Shown: positions 24,840 through 33,261 of the stretch, in pieces | Position numbering within the stretch: position 1 is the stretch's first letter | How the letters are laid out: each line of letters starts with the position of its first letter | Assembly: GCA_045110515.1 (NCBI GenBank) | Contig: JBGCGD010000004.1 | Location: 1 to 64,000, forward strand | Length of the DNA: 64,000 nt | DNA from: Granulosicoccus sp045110515 | GTDB lineage: Bacteria; Pseudomonadota; Gammaproteobacteria; Granulosicoccales; Granulosicoccaceae | Reading direction: 5' to 3' | Made by a program: the position numbers and the translations under genes | Notes under the pieces: model-generated | Database searches by the model: none | Seen by the model: only the letters and a program-made list of their open reading frames with translations | Told to the model about the DNA's origin: nothing

Positions 24840-26015
24840 CTAGTTTCTCTCGACACACAGAGCGATACCCATGCCTCCACCGATACACAACGTCGCTAAA
24901 CCTTTGCGCGCGTCTCGCTTCTGCATTTCATAGAGTAAGGTGATCAATACACGAGCGCCTGACGCGCCAATAGGATGCCCAAGCGCAATCGCACCACCAT
25001 TGACGTTAACTTTCGAGGTATCCCAACCTAAATCGTTGTTGACTGCACAAGCTTGAGCGGCAAACGCTTCGTTAGCTTCAATTAAATCGAGATCGTCAAC
25101 GCTCCATCCGGCTTTGTCCAATGCAGCTCGACTTGCTGGAATCGGCCCGCTACCCATTATTTCAGGGTCGACGCCAACGGTTGCCCAACTAGCAACCGAT
25201 GCTAGCGGTACCGAACCTCGTTTAGACGCCTCTTCTGCAGACATCATGACCAACGCTGCGGCACCATCGTTCAAACCGGATGCATTACCCGCTGTTACCG
25301 TGCCGTCTTTGGCAAACGCCGGGCGAAGCTTCTGCAAACCTTCAACCGTCGTTCCTGGCTTCAAGTATTCATCGGATTCAATGACTGTATCTCCACGACG
25401 ACTTTTTATAGTGACCGGGACAATTTCATCGGCAAATTTTCCCGCCGCTTGTGCAGCTTCTGCTTTTTGTTGAGACATTGCCGCAAACTCATCTTGAGCC
25501 TCACGAGAGATATCCCAAGCTTTGGCCACGTTTTCTGCGGTGGTGCCCATGTGGTAGCCATGAAACGCATCCCACAAACCGTCTTTTATCATGGTGTCTA
25601 CAAAATCAGCATTGCCCATTTTGTGCCCTGCTCGCAAGGGTGCGCAGTGAGGTGACAAGGACATATTTTCCTGTCCACCGGCAACCACAATGTTGGCGTC
25701 ACCAGCCTTTATCGCTTGATAGGCCATCGCAACCGAACGCAAGCCAGACCCACAAACCTGATTAATGGTTACCGCAGAACTTGCCGCAGGGATACCCGCG
25801 GCCATTGCCGCTTGCCGCGCCGTATTCTGGCCAGCACCTGCGGTTAACACTTGCCCGAAAATAACCTCTGATACCTCATCGCCGGAGACTCCAGCTCGTA
25901 CCAGCGCCTCTGTGATAGCCGCAGCCCCAAGCTCATGAGCAGGCACACTGGCTAAGGAGCCTAAAAAAGATCCTATCGGTGTTCTAGCCGCGCTGGCGAT
26001 AACGATGTCGTTCAT
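24840..26015 (-). CDS. Acetyl-CoA C-acetyltransferase (thiolase)
   Basis: The 391-residue enzyme condenses two acetyl-CoA to acetoacetyl-CoA or runs in reverse during degradation. The nucleophilic Cys88 lies in NQVCGSGLRSVAMA; the C-terminal half shows LIEANEAFAAQACAVNNDLG, NVNGGAIALGHPIGASGAR with the catalytic His, and the second Cys in TLCIGGGMGIA. Length and motifs fit the PhaA/AtoB biosynthetic type rather than PaaJ (3-oxoadipyl-CoA thiolase). No phaB or phaC gene lies nearby. Confidence 0.93.
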   Translation of the reverse strand: MNDIVIASAARTPIGSFLGSLASVPAHELGAAAITEALVRAGVSGDEVSEVIFGQVLTAGAGQNTARQAAMAAGIPAASSAVTINQVCGSGLRSVAMAYQAIKAGDANIVVAGGQENMSLSPHCAPLRAGHKMGNADFVDTMIKDGLWDAFHGYHMGTTAENVAKAWDISREAQDEFAAMSQQKAEAAQAAGKFADEIVPVTIKSRRGDTVIESDEYLKPGTTVEGLQKLRPAFAKDGTVTAGNASGLNDGAAALVMMSAEEASKRGSVPLASVASWATVGVDPEIMGSGPIPASRAALDKAGWSVDDLDLIEANEAFAAQACAVNNDLGWDTSKVNVNGGAIALGHPIGASGARVLITLLYEMQKRDARKGLATLCIGGGMGIALCVERN

Positions 26016-26052
26016 TGTGTGTCGATCCCTATGATTTACTAAAAGTGTATCG

Positions 26053-27021
26053 CTATGAGGAGCGAAGCGTACTCAAAGCCCGCTGCCATTGTTCATCGGG
26101 TGCAGCAGCGACCTGGAAGTTTTCACCTTTCCACTCAAATGCAAGCTCTCGGGAATGGAGAAACAATCTGTTGAGTCCCATTTTTTTAAATCGGGTATTT
26201 CGACTATTGTCCCCGTAACGACCATCACCGACGACGGCATGGCCGGAATGTCGTGCATGAACGCGTATTTGATGAGTGCGCCCGGTGTCCAGTTCAATAT
26301 CAAGGAGTGTCGCTTGTGTAAATGTTTCTGCAACGGCAAAGTACGTCAGTGCCTCCTGTCCAGATGGATCCACCATAACTCTGCGTTCTCCAGCATGCTC
26401 TTGGTTCTTTAGCAGAGGGGCATCTACGCGTTTCAATGATTTGGGCCACTGCCCGTCTACAACAGCCGAATATCGTTTGGCAATATCTCGTTGCCGAAAT
26501 AAGTCCTGAAGTTTCCGGTTAGCACTGAGGTTACGCCCTACCAACAGACATCCGCTGGTGGCCCTGTCCAAACGATGGGCCAACTCTAATTTAGGCTCTT
26601 CCCGAAACTGACGTAACGCGTCAATCAGGCCGAAGGCCAATCCACTTCCACCATGAACAGCGATCCCCGGAGGCTTGTTCACCACTAAAAAGTCATCGTG
26701 CTCCAATAGAATCGCCGAACCGGCAGCGCGTGCCAACTTGTCAGGAACCCGTCTCTCAGACTCAACCGCTAATCGAATGGCTGGGATACGCACTTGCTCA
26801 CCCGCTACTAACTTCCGTGTTTGCTTGATCCGTCGGCCATCAACCCTAACATCACCTTTGCGAATGATGCGGTAGACGTGACTGCGAGGAACTCCTTTGC
26901 ACCTTCTGATGAGAAAGTTGTCTATCCGCTGACCCTCTTCATCCGCCCCAACTCGCTCGTGCCGTGTTTTTGACAGCTGCTGTGACTCACTGGATTCAAA
27001 GGGTTTTTTGAGGTCAGACAT
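26053..27021 (-). CDS. rluC: 23S rRNA pseudouridine synthase RluC
   Basis: RluC converts uridines 955, 2504 and 2580 (E. coli numbering) of 23S rRNA to pseudouridine. The 322-residue protein has an N-terminal S4 domain (RIDNFLIRRCKGVPRSHVYR, then RKGDVRVDGRRIK) and the RluA-type catalytic domain with AHRLDRATSGCLLVGR containing the catalytic Asp, followed by LDTGRTHQIRVHARHSGHAV and GDGRYGD. It is divergent from rne across 496 bp, which is the arrangement found in E. coli, where rluC and rne are also divergent. Confidence 0.95.
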   Translation of the reverse strand: MSDLKKPFESSESQQLSKTRHERVGADEEGQRIDNFLIRRCKGVPRSHVYRIIRKGDVRVDGRRIKQTRKLVAGEQVRIPAIRLAVESERRVPDKLARAAGSAILLEHDDFLVVNKPPGIAVHGGSGLAFGLIDALRQFREEPKLELAHRLDRATSGCLLVGRNLSANRKLQDLFRQRDIAKRYSAVVDGQWPKSLKRVDAPLLKNQEHAGERRVMVDPSGQEALTYFAVAETFTQATLLDIELDTGRTHQIRVHARHSGHAVVGDGRYGDNSRNTRFKKMGLNRLFLHSRELAFEWKGENFQVAAAPDEQWQRALSTLRSS

Positions 27022-27096
27022 GAATTTGCATGCTTCTTGCTGTTAACCGTTACAAGTGCGACGCGTTATTTCGCGGGTACAATGCGATACCGGTGA

Positions 27097-27125
27097 TTGC
27101 TGTATTCTACAGTCACTGCTATATT
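27097..27125 (+). promoter_or_regulatory. Candidate sigma70 promoter for rne
   Basis: TTGCTG at 27097-27102 and TATATT at 27120-27125 are separated by 17 bp. Transcription would start near 27132 and leave a leader of roughly 385 nt before the rne ATG. Confidence 0.45.
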
Positions 27126-27320
27126 AAAGAGTCGGTTAAGTAATGGAACTAACTAACCGTCGTTTCTAACATTATCGGTCAAACCCATGGTTGTTGCCAA
27201 AGAGAGTTATCCGGCGACTAAAACCGACACCAGTAACGTTAGAAATTTAAACCGAACACTAAAGTTAAGTTTTTTATCGTTGAGTCATCGGGCGGGACGC
27301 CTTGAATGACCACGACCCTC

Positions 27321-27351
27321 GAAGCTCGTTAAAAACCGAGGCTTCTTTTTT
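27321..27351 (+). terminator. Terminator-like hairpin in the rne leader
   Basis: GAAGCTCG at 27321-27328 pairs with CGAGGCTTC at 27337-27345 with one bulged base and an A-rich loop, and six T residues follow (27346-27351). This has the form of an intrinsic terminator but lies about 170 bp before the rne start codon, so it could attenuate transcription or act as a structural element for autoregulation. Confidence 0.5.
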
Positions 27352-27517
27352 ACCAACAATAATACGGATTCCGCCTACCCGGCTCACCCGATGCTCAGCG
27401 CTTACATCAAAGTTTGTTTGTCAGTGATTCTCTGGTTTACAACCCGAGTCCAACAGACGTGCGCGCATCTAGGAAAATCACCGATTCAGGCAGGGTCCAC
27501 AATGGACCATACTAATA

Positions 27518-30500
27518 ATGAAAAGAATGCTGATCAACGCGACCCACCAAGAGGAGTTGCGAGTTGCCATCGTTGATGGACAACGCCTGGTCGATCTCGA
27601 CATAGAACATAAATCACGAGAACAACGTAAATCTAATATATACAAAGCGAAAATAACTCGGGTAGAACCCAGCCTAGAAGCCGTATTCGTAGACTACGGA
27701 GCTGACCGACACGGCTTCCTTCCGTTCAAGGAAATTGCCAAGGAATACCTGAAGAAAGACGCTAAAAAATCTGACGGCGGACGCCCTAACATCCGCGAAT
27801 GCATTAAAGAAGGTCAGGAAATTGTTGTTCAGATCGAGAAGGAAGAGCGCAGCAACAAAGGCGCGGCTCTAACGACCTTTGTCAGCCTTGCTGGCAGATT
27901 TCTCGTTTTAATGCCTAACAACCCGCGTGCAGGCGGCGTGTCACGCCGTATTGAAGGCGACGACAGAGCCGAACTCAAAGCTGCGATGTCTGATGTTGAG
28001 GTTCCCAACGGCATGGGAACTATCGTTCGCACCGCAGGAATTGGCCGAACCACAGAAGAGCTGCAATGGGATCTGGACTACCAGGCTGCTATCTGGAAGG
28101 CCATTCAAGAAGCCGCCGGCGAAAAGAAAGCCCCCTTCCTCGTTTACCAGGAAAGCAATATCATCGTGCGTGGACTGCGGGATTATTTCCGTGGCGACAT
28201 CGGCGAAATCATTGCCGACGAAGAAGCTACTCATCAGCAGGCGGCCGACTTCATTCGCCTTTACATGCCTCAGAACGAGCGGAAGCTAAAGCTTTATCAA
28301 GATGACGTTCCCTTATTCAACCGCTACCAGGTTGAATCTCAAATAGAGTCGGCGTTTCGCCGGGAAGTGCGTTTGCCTTCAGGTGGCGCTCTTGTCATTG
28401 ACCATACCGAAGCTCTTATCTCTATTGATATCAACTCGGCCAAGGCCACCAAAGGACACGATATCGAAGAGACGGCTACAAACACCAATTTAGAAGCGGC
28501 TGATGAAGTCGCCCGTCAACTAAGACTGCGTGACCTGGGCGGTCTGGTCGTCATCGATTTTATCGATATGATGGCATCCAAGCACCAGCGAGCCGTGGAA
28601 AACCGGTTGCGCGATGCATTAAAGCAAGATCGGGCTCGCGTCCAAATCGGTCGTATTTCTAAATTCGGCCTGCTGGAAATGTCCCGACAACGCCTGCGTC
28701 CCTCATTGGGCGAATCATCCGAGAACGTCTGCCCACGTTGTCACGGTCACGGCACCATTCGAGGTATCGAATCCACTGCCCTGTCAATTCTGCGTTTGGT
28801 AGAAGAAGAGGCAATGAAAGATAACACCGGTCGTGTTCTAGCCGACGTTCCGGTCGAAGTGGCGACTTATCTGCTCAACGAAAAACGCCAGAATATTTCT
28901 GAGATAGAAGCTCGCAACTCGGTCACGCTGTTGATCGTTGCCAACCCGTCTATCGAGACACCAAACTACACAATCGAGCGAATCCGCATGAGTGATGCGG
29001 AACACGAAGCAACGGCCAAGAAAAGTTATGAGCTGGCCACGGACAATTCGGAAACCTACTCCCCGCAAGATGCAAAGGATGAGAAGCAACCGGAGCGTGC
29101 TGCCGTAAACGCCGTATCTCCAGTAGCACCTGCACCTACGCCTGCTCACAGAATGCCGCAAAATCAAGAGGCCGCGCCGGAACAATCACCTAGAGGGCTA
29201 AAGCGCATTCTGGGTGCAGTAACCTCGCTGTTCGGTGCTAGTGGCAGTGCTGCCAACACTGAAGAAGCGGGCGCAGATTCAGCAAATAGCGAGGCCAAAC
29301 CTGCCAGAGGTCGTGGTTCGAACTCAAATGGCAACAGGAATCAGAATCGTAACAAGCGCTCGGGCGGTCGCGGTGGACGCAACCGTAACCGTCAAGACGG
29401 TGAAAAGTCTGAGACCAATAATGAAGGTCGCAATGGTCAGCGAAAAAATCAAAAACGCGGAAAATCAGCTGACAGCGCAGACGCCAAATCAGATAACGAC
29501 CGCAAGAACAATAGAAACAACACAGAAGAATCTGCTGACGGTACGAAAGACGAGCAGCCTGGAAACAATCGTGGCAAAGGTCGTGGCCGTGGACGTGGTC
29601 GTAAACAAGAGCGGGCTCAGTCATCAGACGAGACATTAGGCAACACTGCAGACGCAAGTGCCGACAGCGAGAATGTTGCATCAACTGACAACAATCAACA
29701 CGATAATGCATCAACGGATGCGGCGTCCGAAGACGGCGCGCGAAGACGTGGCCGTCGAGGCGGAAGACGCCGTGGAGGTCGAGGTCGCGGCCGTAGCAAT
29801 GAAAAGACTGCTGAGGGTACTAACGAGTCAGCAAAAGAGGTGAATGCGGACGCATCTGATACATCAAGTTCGCCGACTGATGGCAACAAAACCGTTGCTG
29901 AAGCTAATGCGACCGGCCCATCAACAGCGTCCAATTCCTCGTCTTCGGATAGCCAGGCCGCCCCTGCTGCTGCATCGGCTGCCGTAGCGGTAGGTATGTC
30001 CGCTCCGTCGAAAGCAAAAGAGGCTCCAGAGGCAATAGCTGTCAAATCCGACACATCATCACAAGACTTGAAAGCGAAGTCCTCAGAGGTGTCGAACAGC
30101 GAAAAACCAGAAAACAAAGCTGCTACCCAACCGGCTGCATCTCGAGCGCAAAATGATGATGCTAAGCCAGCTAGCAAAGCGCGTGTTGCAGAATCCAATG
30201 CATCATCAGATGAGACTGCTAGTAGCGGGACCACCAAAGCTAAGACACCTAAAAAAGCGTCTGCACCCAAGGCTGCTGCTGATGAGCCGAAAAAAGACGC
30301 CTCTATTGCACCCAACAACGATGCTGCGACAGGCTCTACAGATTCAACCGAAAGTGCAAATGCCGACACAGCGTCTGGTTCGGATTCGGCAAAACCAAAA
30401 CGTCGTGGCGGTGGCCGTAGGCGTGAACGTGTGAATAGTAAGAAAGCTGCGGCCGCCGAAGCGAATACGCCAGTGCCGAGCACACCGGATGCTCAAGTTA

Positions 30501-30820
30501 GCACCAACGCATCTGTGGCTCAGCCGACCGTAACAACTCAGGACAGCGTTAATAAGCCTGTGGCACAAGCCCCTGTTTCAGAACAGACACCTAAGGCAGC
30601 AAAAGCGAAACCCTCTGGTGATGAGAGCAATGTGTCTCAACGTCAGCCTAGCGAACTAAAGAGCACCGTGCGTTCGCTAGCCAATAAGGATGATGCCTCG
30701 CGTAGCACCCGGTCTTCGTTTGCATCGAAAAAAATTGCTGATGTCGAAGCCCCAGTGGCAAGCCCTACAGCCGAATCTAATACTGCAGCGGGTAGCACGG
30801 CCGAGAAAGTCGGTGACTAA
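27518..30820 (+). CDS. rne: Ribonuclease E
   Basis: RNase E is the main endoribonuclease of mRNA decay and rRNA/tRNA processing, bound to the inner membrane. The 1100-residue protein begins MKRMLINATHQEELRVAIVD as in the family. The S1 domain covers about 36-120, the catalytic Asp residues lie in ALISIDINSAKAT and LVVIDFIDMMAS (near 303 and 346), and the zinc-link Cys pair is in VCPRCHGHG (405 and 408). From about residue 505 the protein is disordered and of biased composition, with arginine-rich blocks (RGRGRGRK and RRRGRRGGRRRGGRGRGR) alternating with Ser/Ala/Glu-rich stretches, expected to bind RNA and degradosome partners. Confidence 0.97.
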   Translation: MKRMLINATHQEELRVAIVDGQRLVDLDIEHKSREQRKSNIYKAKITRVEPSLEAVFVDYGADRHGFLPFKEIAKEYLKKDAKKSDGGRPNIRECIKEGQEIVVQIEKEERSNKGAALTTFVSLAGRFLVLMPNNPRAGGVSRRIEGDDRAELKAAMSDVEVPNGMGTIVRTAGIGRTTEELQWDLDYQAAIWKAIQEAAGEKKAPFLVYQESNIIVRGLRDYFRGDIGEIIADEEATHQQAADFIRLYMPQNERKLKLYQDDVPLFNRYQVESQIESAFRREVRLPSGGALVIDHTEALISIDINSAKATKGHDIEETATNTNLEAADEVARQLRLRDLGGLVVIDFIDMMASKHQRAVENRLRDALKQDRARVQIGRISKFGLLEMSRQRLRPSLGESSENVCPRCHGHGTIRGIESTALSILRLVEEEAMKDNTGRVLADVPVEVATYLLNEKRQNISEIEARNSVTLLIVANPSIETPNYTIERIRMSDAEHEATAKKSYELATDNSETYSPQDAKDEKQPERAAVNAVSPVAPAPTPAHRMPQNQEAAPEQSPRGLKRILGAVTSLFGASGSAANTEEAGADSANSEAKPARGRGSNSNGNRNQNRNKRSGGRGGRNRNRQDGEKSETNNEGRNGQRKNQKRGKSADSADAKSDNDRKNNRNNTEESADGTKDEQPGNNRGKGRGRGRGRKQERAQSSDETLGNTADASADSENVASTDNNQHDNASTDAASEDGARRRGRRGGRRRGGRGRGRSNEKTAEGTNESAKEVNADASDTSSSPTDGNKTVAEANATGPSTASNSSSSDSQAAPAAASAAVAVGMSAPSKAKEAPEAIAVKSDTSSQDLKAKSSEVSNSEKPENKAATQPAASRAQNDDAKPASKARVAESNASSDETASSGTTKAKTPKKASAPKAAADEPKKDASIAPNNDAATGSTDSTESANADTASGSDSAKPKRRGGGRRRERVNSKKAAAAEANTPVPSTPDAQVSTNASVAQPTVTTQDSVNKPVAQAPVSEQTPKAAKAKPSGDESNVSQRQPSELKSTVRSLANKDDASRSTRSSFASKKIADVEAPVASPTAESNTAAGSTAEKVGD

Positions 30821-30836
30821 GCAAAAATAGGTATGT

Positions 30837-30873
30837 CAGTCTGGAATCTGCCTAAATGGCATTTTCCAGACTG
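30837..30873. terminator. Hairpin between convergent rne and GTPase genes
   Basis: CAGTCTGGAA at 30837-30846 and TTCCAGACTG at 30864-30873 are perfect complements around a 17-nt loop. The stem lies between the converging rne and dynamin-like genes. There is no T-run, so it may stabilise or end transcripts from both sides. Confidence 0.55.
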
Positions 30874-30889
30874 GCCATTGCTACTGCAA

Positions 30890-32317
30890 CTAGCCCTCTC
30901 GCGCTTGGCCAGATGGGTTTGTAAACTGATCGTTCAACGATTCTACAAATTGCGATGCATGCTCTAGCACATCGTCTACCGACTTCTGCGAGCGAGCGCC
31001 CCACCCGACAGGTTTAGCGCTAAAAACTGATCGGTAGAATCGAGTATTGAACCGAAATGCTTTGGCATAAGGTTCATCTTCCGTACCCACCAAACGCTTT
31101 GCCATAAACTGAGCCACGAGCTTTCGCACGGTAAAATGCACCCCACCCACAACGACAGCCAATCCAGCTAGCGTCATGAGCATTAGTGTCGGATCTGTGA
31201 AAGCGCCTAAAATGTAACTGAGTAAGCCGCCAATTGTGCCGGTGGCGATAGACAGACCCACTCCCACTGTGGCGATAAGGCCCAATAATATAGCGTCTAT
31301 TCTTAAAACTCGTTTAGCCCAGGTTTTCTTCAGTCTGGTAATTGCAGGTATGGCTTTATCACGCATTGCATAAGCATCCTTTTCCATCGTGCCGACAATT
31401 CGATAAGCTCTTTCAACTTCAACCTGACGGATGCGCTCTTCGATCTCTTCAAGATCACTATCTCGCTTGGTTTCAAACCGCTGTTGAACCGCTTCATCCT
31501 CAAACGGTAGCGCACGGTCTTTGTTGTAGATGGTATAGAAGCGACCGGCTGTTAGGCCCTTTTGCGAAAGGGCCCTTTGCCATGCACCCACAATCTCTTC
31601 GGTGTTGTCTTCACGCGCTGCAGAGTCAATTTGATTAAGAATGAATAAGAATTTATTGCTGTCATTGCGAGCAATGGTGTTCTGTACAAGATGCGTCAGT
31701 GTGTCCTGCATTGAGCCAGGCTCCGGATGACGCGCATCGAAAAAGACTAATACCAAGTCGGAAATATCCATGATGTGATTAGTCAATTTAAGCGTCGAGG
31801 TGCGTTGTTCGTCCGCATCAAACCCCGGGGAATCAATCAGTATCTTGCCCCTTACGACTTCAGAATCGGTCACTTTCAACTGAAGATAGGCATCTATTCG
31901 GCGTCCCTCGCCTTCTGTGACTTTTTCAATTTCATCGCTAATGCGATAAAACGGGAAACGCATGTCAGCGTCGAGCGCCAGCCCTGGGAGCACCCTGCCC
32001 GCATTTTCTTCGCCGTAACACACCACTGTAAATTTATCGTCCACCGCCTGATTTCCGGTTTTCTGTAGATCCCGTCCTAAATAGCTATTGATAAACGAGG
32101 ATTTACCGGCGGAGAATACGCCCAGAATCGATACCAGAGGCCACCAGGAAATCTGCATGGCGTAGGATTCATCAGGGTTGATAAGGCCGGTCTTGTATCC
32201 TATGGCATCCAGCTTGCGAAACCCGCTGATTGCATCAATTAAAATCGGGTTTTCCCGTTCGAGATGAGATTTCAGGCTATCGAAGCGTTTGACAATAGAT
32301 TTGTCGGGTTGAACCAT
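30890..32317 (-). CDS. Dynamin-like / EHD-type GTPase with C-terminal membrane segments
   Basis: The 475-residue protein has a large GTPase domain: G1 GVFSAGKSSFINSYLG (residues 66-81, Lys72), G3 IDSPGFD (162-165 DSPG) and G4 NQID (228-231). The G2 Thr is probably in TGNQAVDDKFTVV. After a helical part (about 275-335) two hydrophobic segments follow at about 341-372 and 377-395, and the tail is soluble. This resembles bacterial dynamin-superfamily proteins that remodel or tether membranes. Known bacterial dynamins often occur as pairs; here there is one gene. It converges on rne. Confidence 0.85.
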   Translation of the reverse strand: MVQPDKSIVKRFDSLKSHLERENPILIDAISGFRKLDAIGYKTGLINPDESYAMQISWWPLVSILGVFSAGKSSFINSYLGRDLQKTGNQAVDDKFTVVCYGEENAGRVLPGLALDADMRFPFYRISDEIEKVTEGEGRRIDAYLQLKVTDSEVVRGKILIDSPGFDADEQRTSTLKLTNHIMDISDLVLVFFDARHPEPGSMQDTLTHLVQNTIARNDSNKFLFILNQIDSAAREDNTEEIVGAWQRALSQKGLTAGRFYTIYNKDRALPFEDEAVQQRFETKRDSDLEEIEERIRQVEVERAYRIVGTMEKDAYAMRDKAIPAITRLKKTWAKRVLRIDAILLGLIATVGVGLSIATGTIGGLLSYILGAFTDPTLMLMTLAGLAVVVGGVHFTVRKLVAQFMAKRLVGTEDEPYAKAFRFNTRFYRSVFSAKPVGWGARSQKSVDDVLEHASQFVESLNDQFTNPSGQAREG

Positions 32318-32508
32318 CTGGATTCAGGACTCAGTAAGTGGGTTGAGAGAGGAGTTTATAGTCGTTAACGAGTCATTCAACCGCCAAATTCATACCAACT
32401 TGTTGAATTTGTTTCTAGTTCGAAAGTATATCTGCCCTCTATGTACACACTGACTGTATCGTGTGCGAACCTAGTGACTAGAAAGCGTTTGTGCACCGGA
32501 GAGAGAAA
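32318..32508. other. Upstream region of GTPase gene and small ORF
   Basis: This gap separates the leftward GTPase gene from a rightward small ORF. A weak rightward promoter pair, TTGAAT near 32402 and TATATC about 18 bp further, is the only candidate signal noticed. No other coding sequence is supported. Confidence 0.3.
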
Positions 32509-32667
32509 ATGATTAAAAACCAGAAACTTGCGGGTCCCTCTACCAACAAACGCTGCCTCGGTAGAGAGACTGTAGCAGCTCAATGCGCCGACAATACTGT
32601 TTCAACTAACGAGTTGGACGGTGTAGCTGACAAGCTCAAAAAATGCCTGCATAAGTCTCATGTCTAA
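32509..32667 (+). CDS. Small ORF (52 aa) overlapping the rhomboid start
   Basis: An ATG at 32509 follows a GGAGAGAG ribosome-binding site at ideal spacing. The 52-codon frame encodes a hydrophilic peptide (MIKNQKLAGPSTNKRCLGRE at the start, LDGVADKLKKCLHKSHV at the end) with three Cys residues and no signal or membrane segment. Its TAA lies within the rhomboid start region, so the two frames overlap by 8 nt (ATGTCTAA). That arrangement suggests translational coupling, either a leader ORF that sets rhomboid synthesis or a real small protein. No family is recognised. Confidence 0.45.
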   Translation: MIKNQKLAGPSTNKRCLGRETVAAQCADNTVSTNELDGVADKLKKCLHKSHV

Positions 32668-33253
32668 ATTAATTGATTCGCGAAACATTCACTCCATCAA
32701 GCATGACATGCTTAGCATTGGTGTATTCATTGGAATCATTTGGGTTGTTTTCGTATTAGATAGATTTCTACCGCTGGAAGCCCTGGGTCTTGTTCCACGC
32801 ACATCTAGTGGCCTCGTGGGCATAGTAGCCATGCCGTTCCTGCATGCAGACTTTACCCATCTCGTCGGAAATACTATGCCATTGGCCGTCACCCTTTTGC
32901 TGTTAGCTGGCTCTCGGGCTAACAGCATGGGAATAGTCACCATCATCACTTTGTGCACCGGTGTGGGTTTATGGGTGTTTGGCCGAACCGCTCTGCACAT
33001 TGGTGCCAGCGGCCTCGTATTCGGGTTAATCACCTTTCACATTTGCGCGGGTATTTTTGAGAAGAGACTCCGATCCGTGATTCTTGCACTTATTGTGGGG
33101 TTCCTTTATGCCTCCACGGCCTTGCAAGGAATCATCCCTTTCCAAAAGGGAGTGTCTTGGGAAGGCCATCTCATCGGCGCCATATCCGGTGGGTTGGTGG
33201 CTCTACTCATATCGCGCACACTCACGCAATCTACCCCAAGCCCTGCACCGTAG
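32660..33253 (+). CDS. Rhomboid family intramembrane serine protease
   Basis: The 197-residue protein has about six hydrophobic segments and a complete rhomboid active site. The catalytic Ser117 lies in HIGASGLVFGL and the His170 in WEGHLIGAISGG; the upstream HADFTHLVGN (62-71) is the conserved His/Asn oxyanion segment. Rhomboids cut transmembrane substrates within the membrane. The start overlaps a 52-codon ORF, and a DegT aminotransferase gene starts 8 bp after the stop. The substrate is unknown; proteins with a single TM segment encoded elsewhere in this window are merely possible candidates. Confidence 0.9.
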   Translation: MSKLIDSRNIHSIKHDMLSIGVFIGIIWVVFVLDRFLPLEALGLVPRTSSGLVGIVAMPFLHADFTHLVGNTMPLAVTLLLLAGSRANSMGIVTIITLCTGVGLWVFGRTALHIGASGLVFGLITFHICAGIFEKRLRSVILALIVGFLYASTALQGIIPFQKGVSWEGHLIGAISGGLVALLISRTLTQSTPSPAP

Positions 33254-33261
33254 AAAATTTT

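Larger units (their letters stand above)
27022..27517. other. rluC-rne divergent gap containing the rne leader
   Basis: No protein gene is visible in this 496-bp gap. It contains a promoter candidate at 27097-27125 pointing to rne and a terminator-like hairpin at 27321-27351. The implied rne 5' untranslated leader is close to 390 nt. In E. coli the rne leader is also long (361 nt) and mediates feedback by RNase E on its own mRNA, so a similar function is likely. Confidence 0.55.

Noticed and set aside
24840..26015. Thiolase as PaaJ completing the phenylacetate pathway
   Set aside because: Length and motifs fit the acetoacetyl-CoA (PhaA/AtoB) type, and it is separated from paa genes by four unrelated genes in other orientations.
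29695..30483. 262-codon minus-strand frame inside rne
   Set aside because: It is the mirror of the Ala/Ser-rich C-terminal half of RNase E, whose codon bias keeps the opposite frame open.
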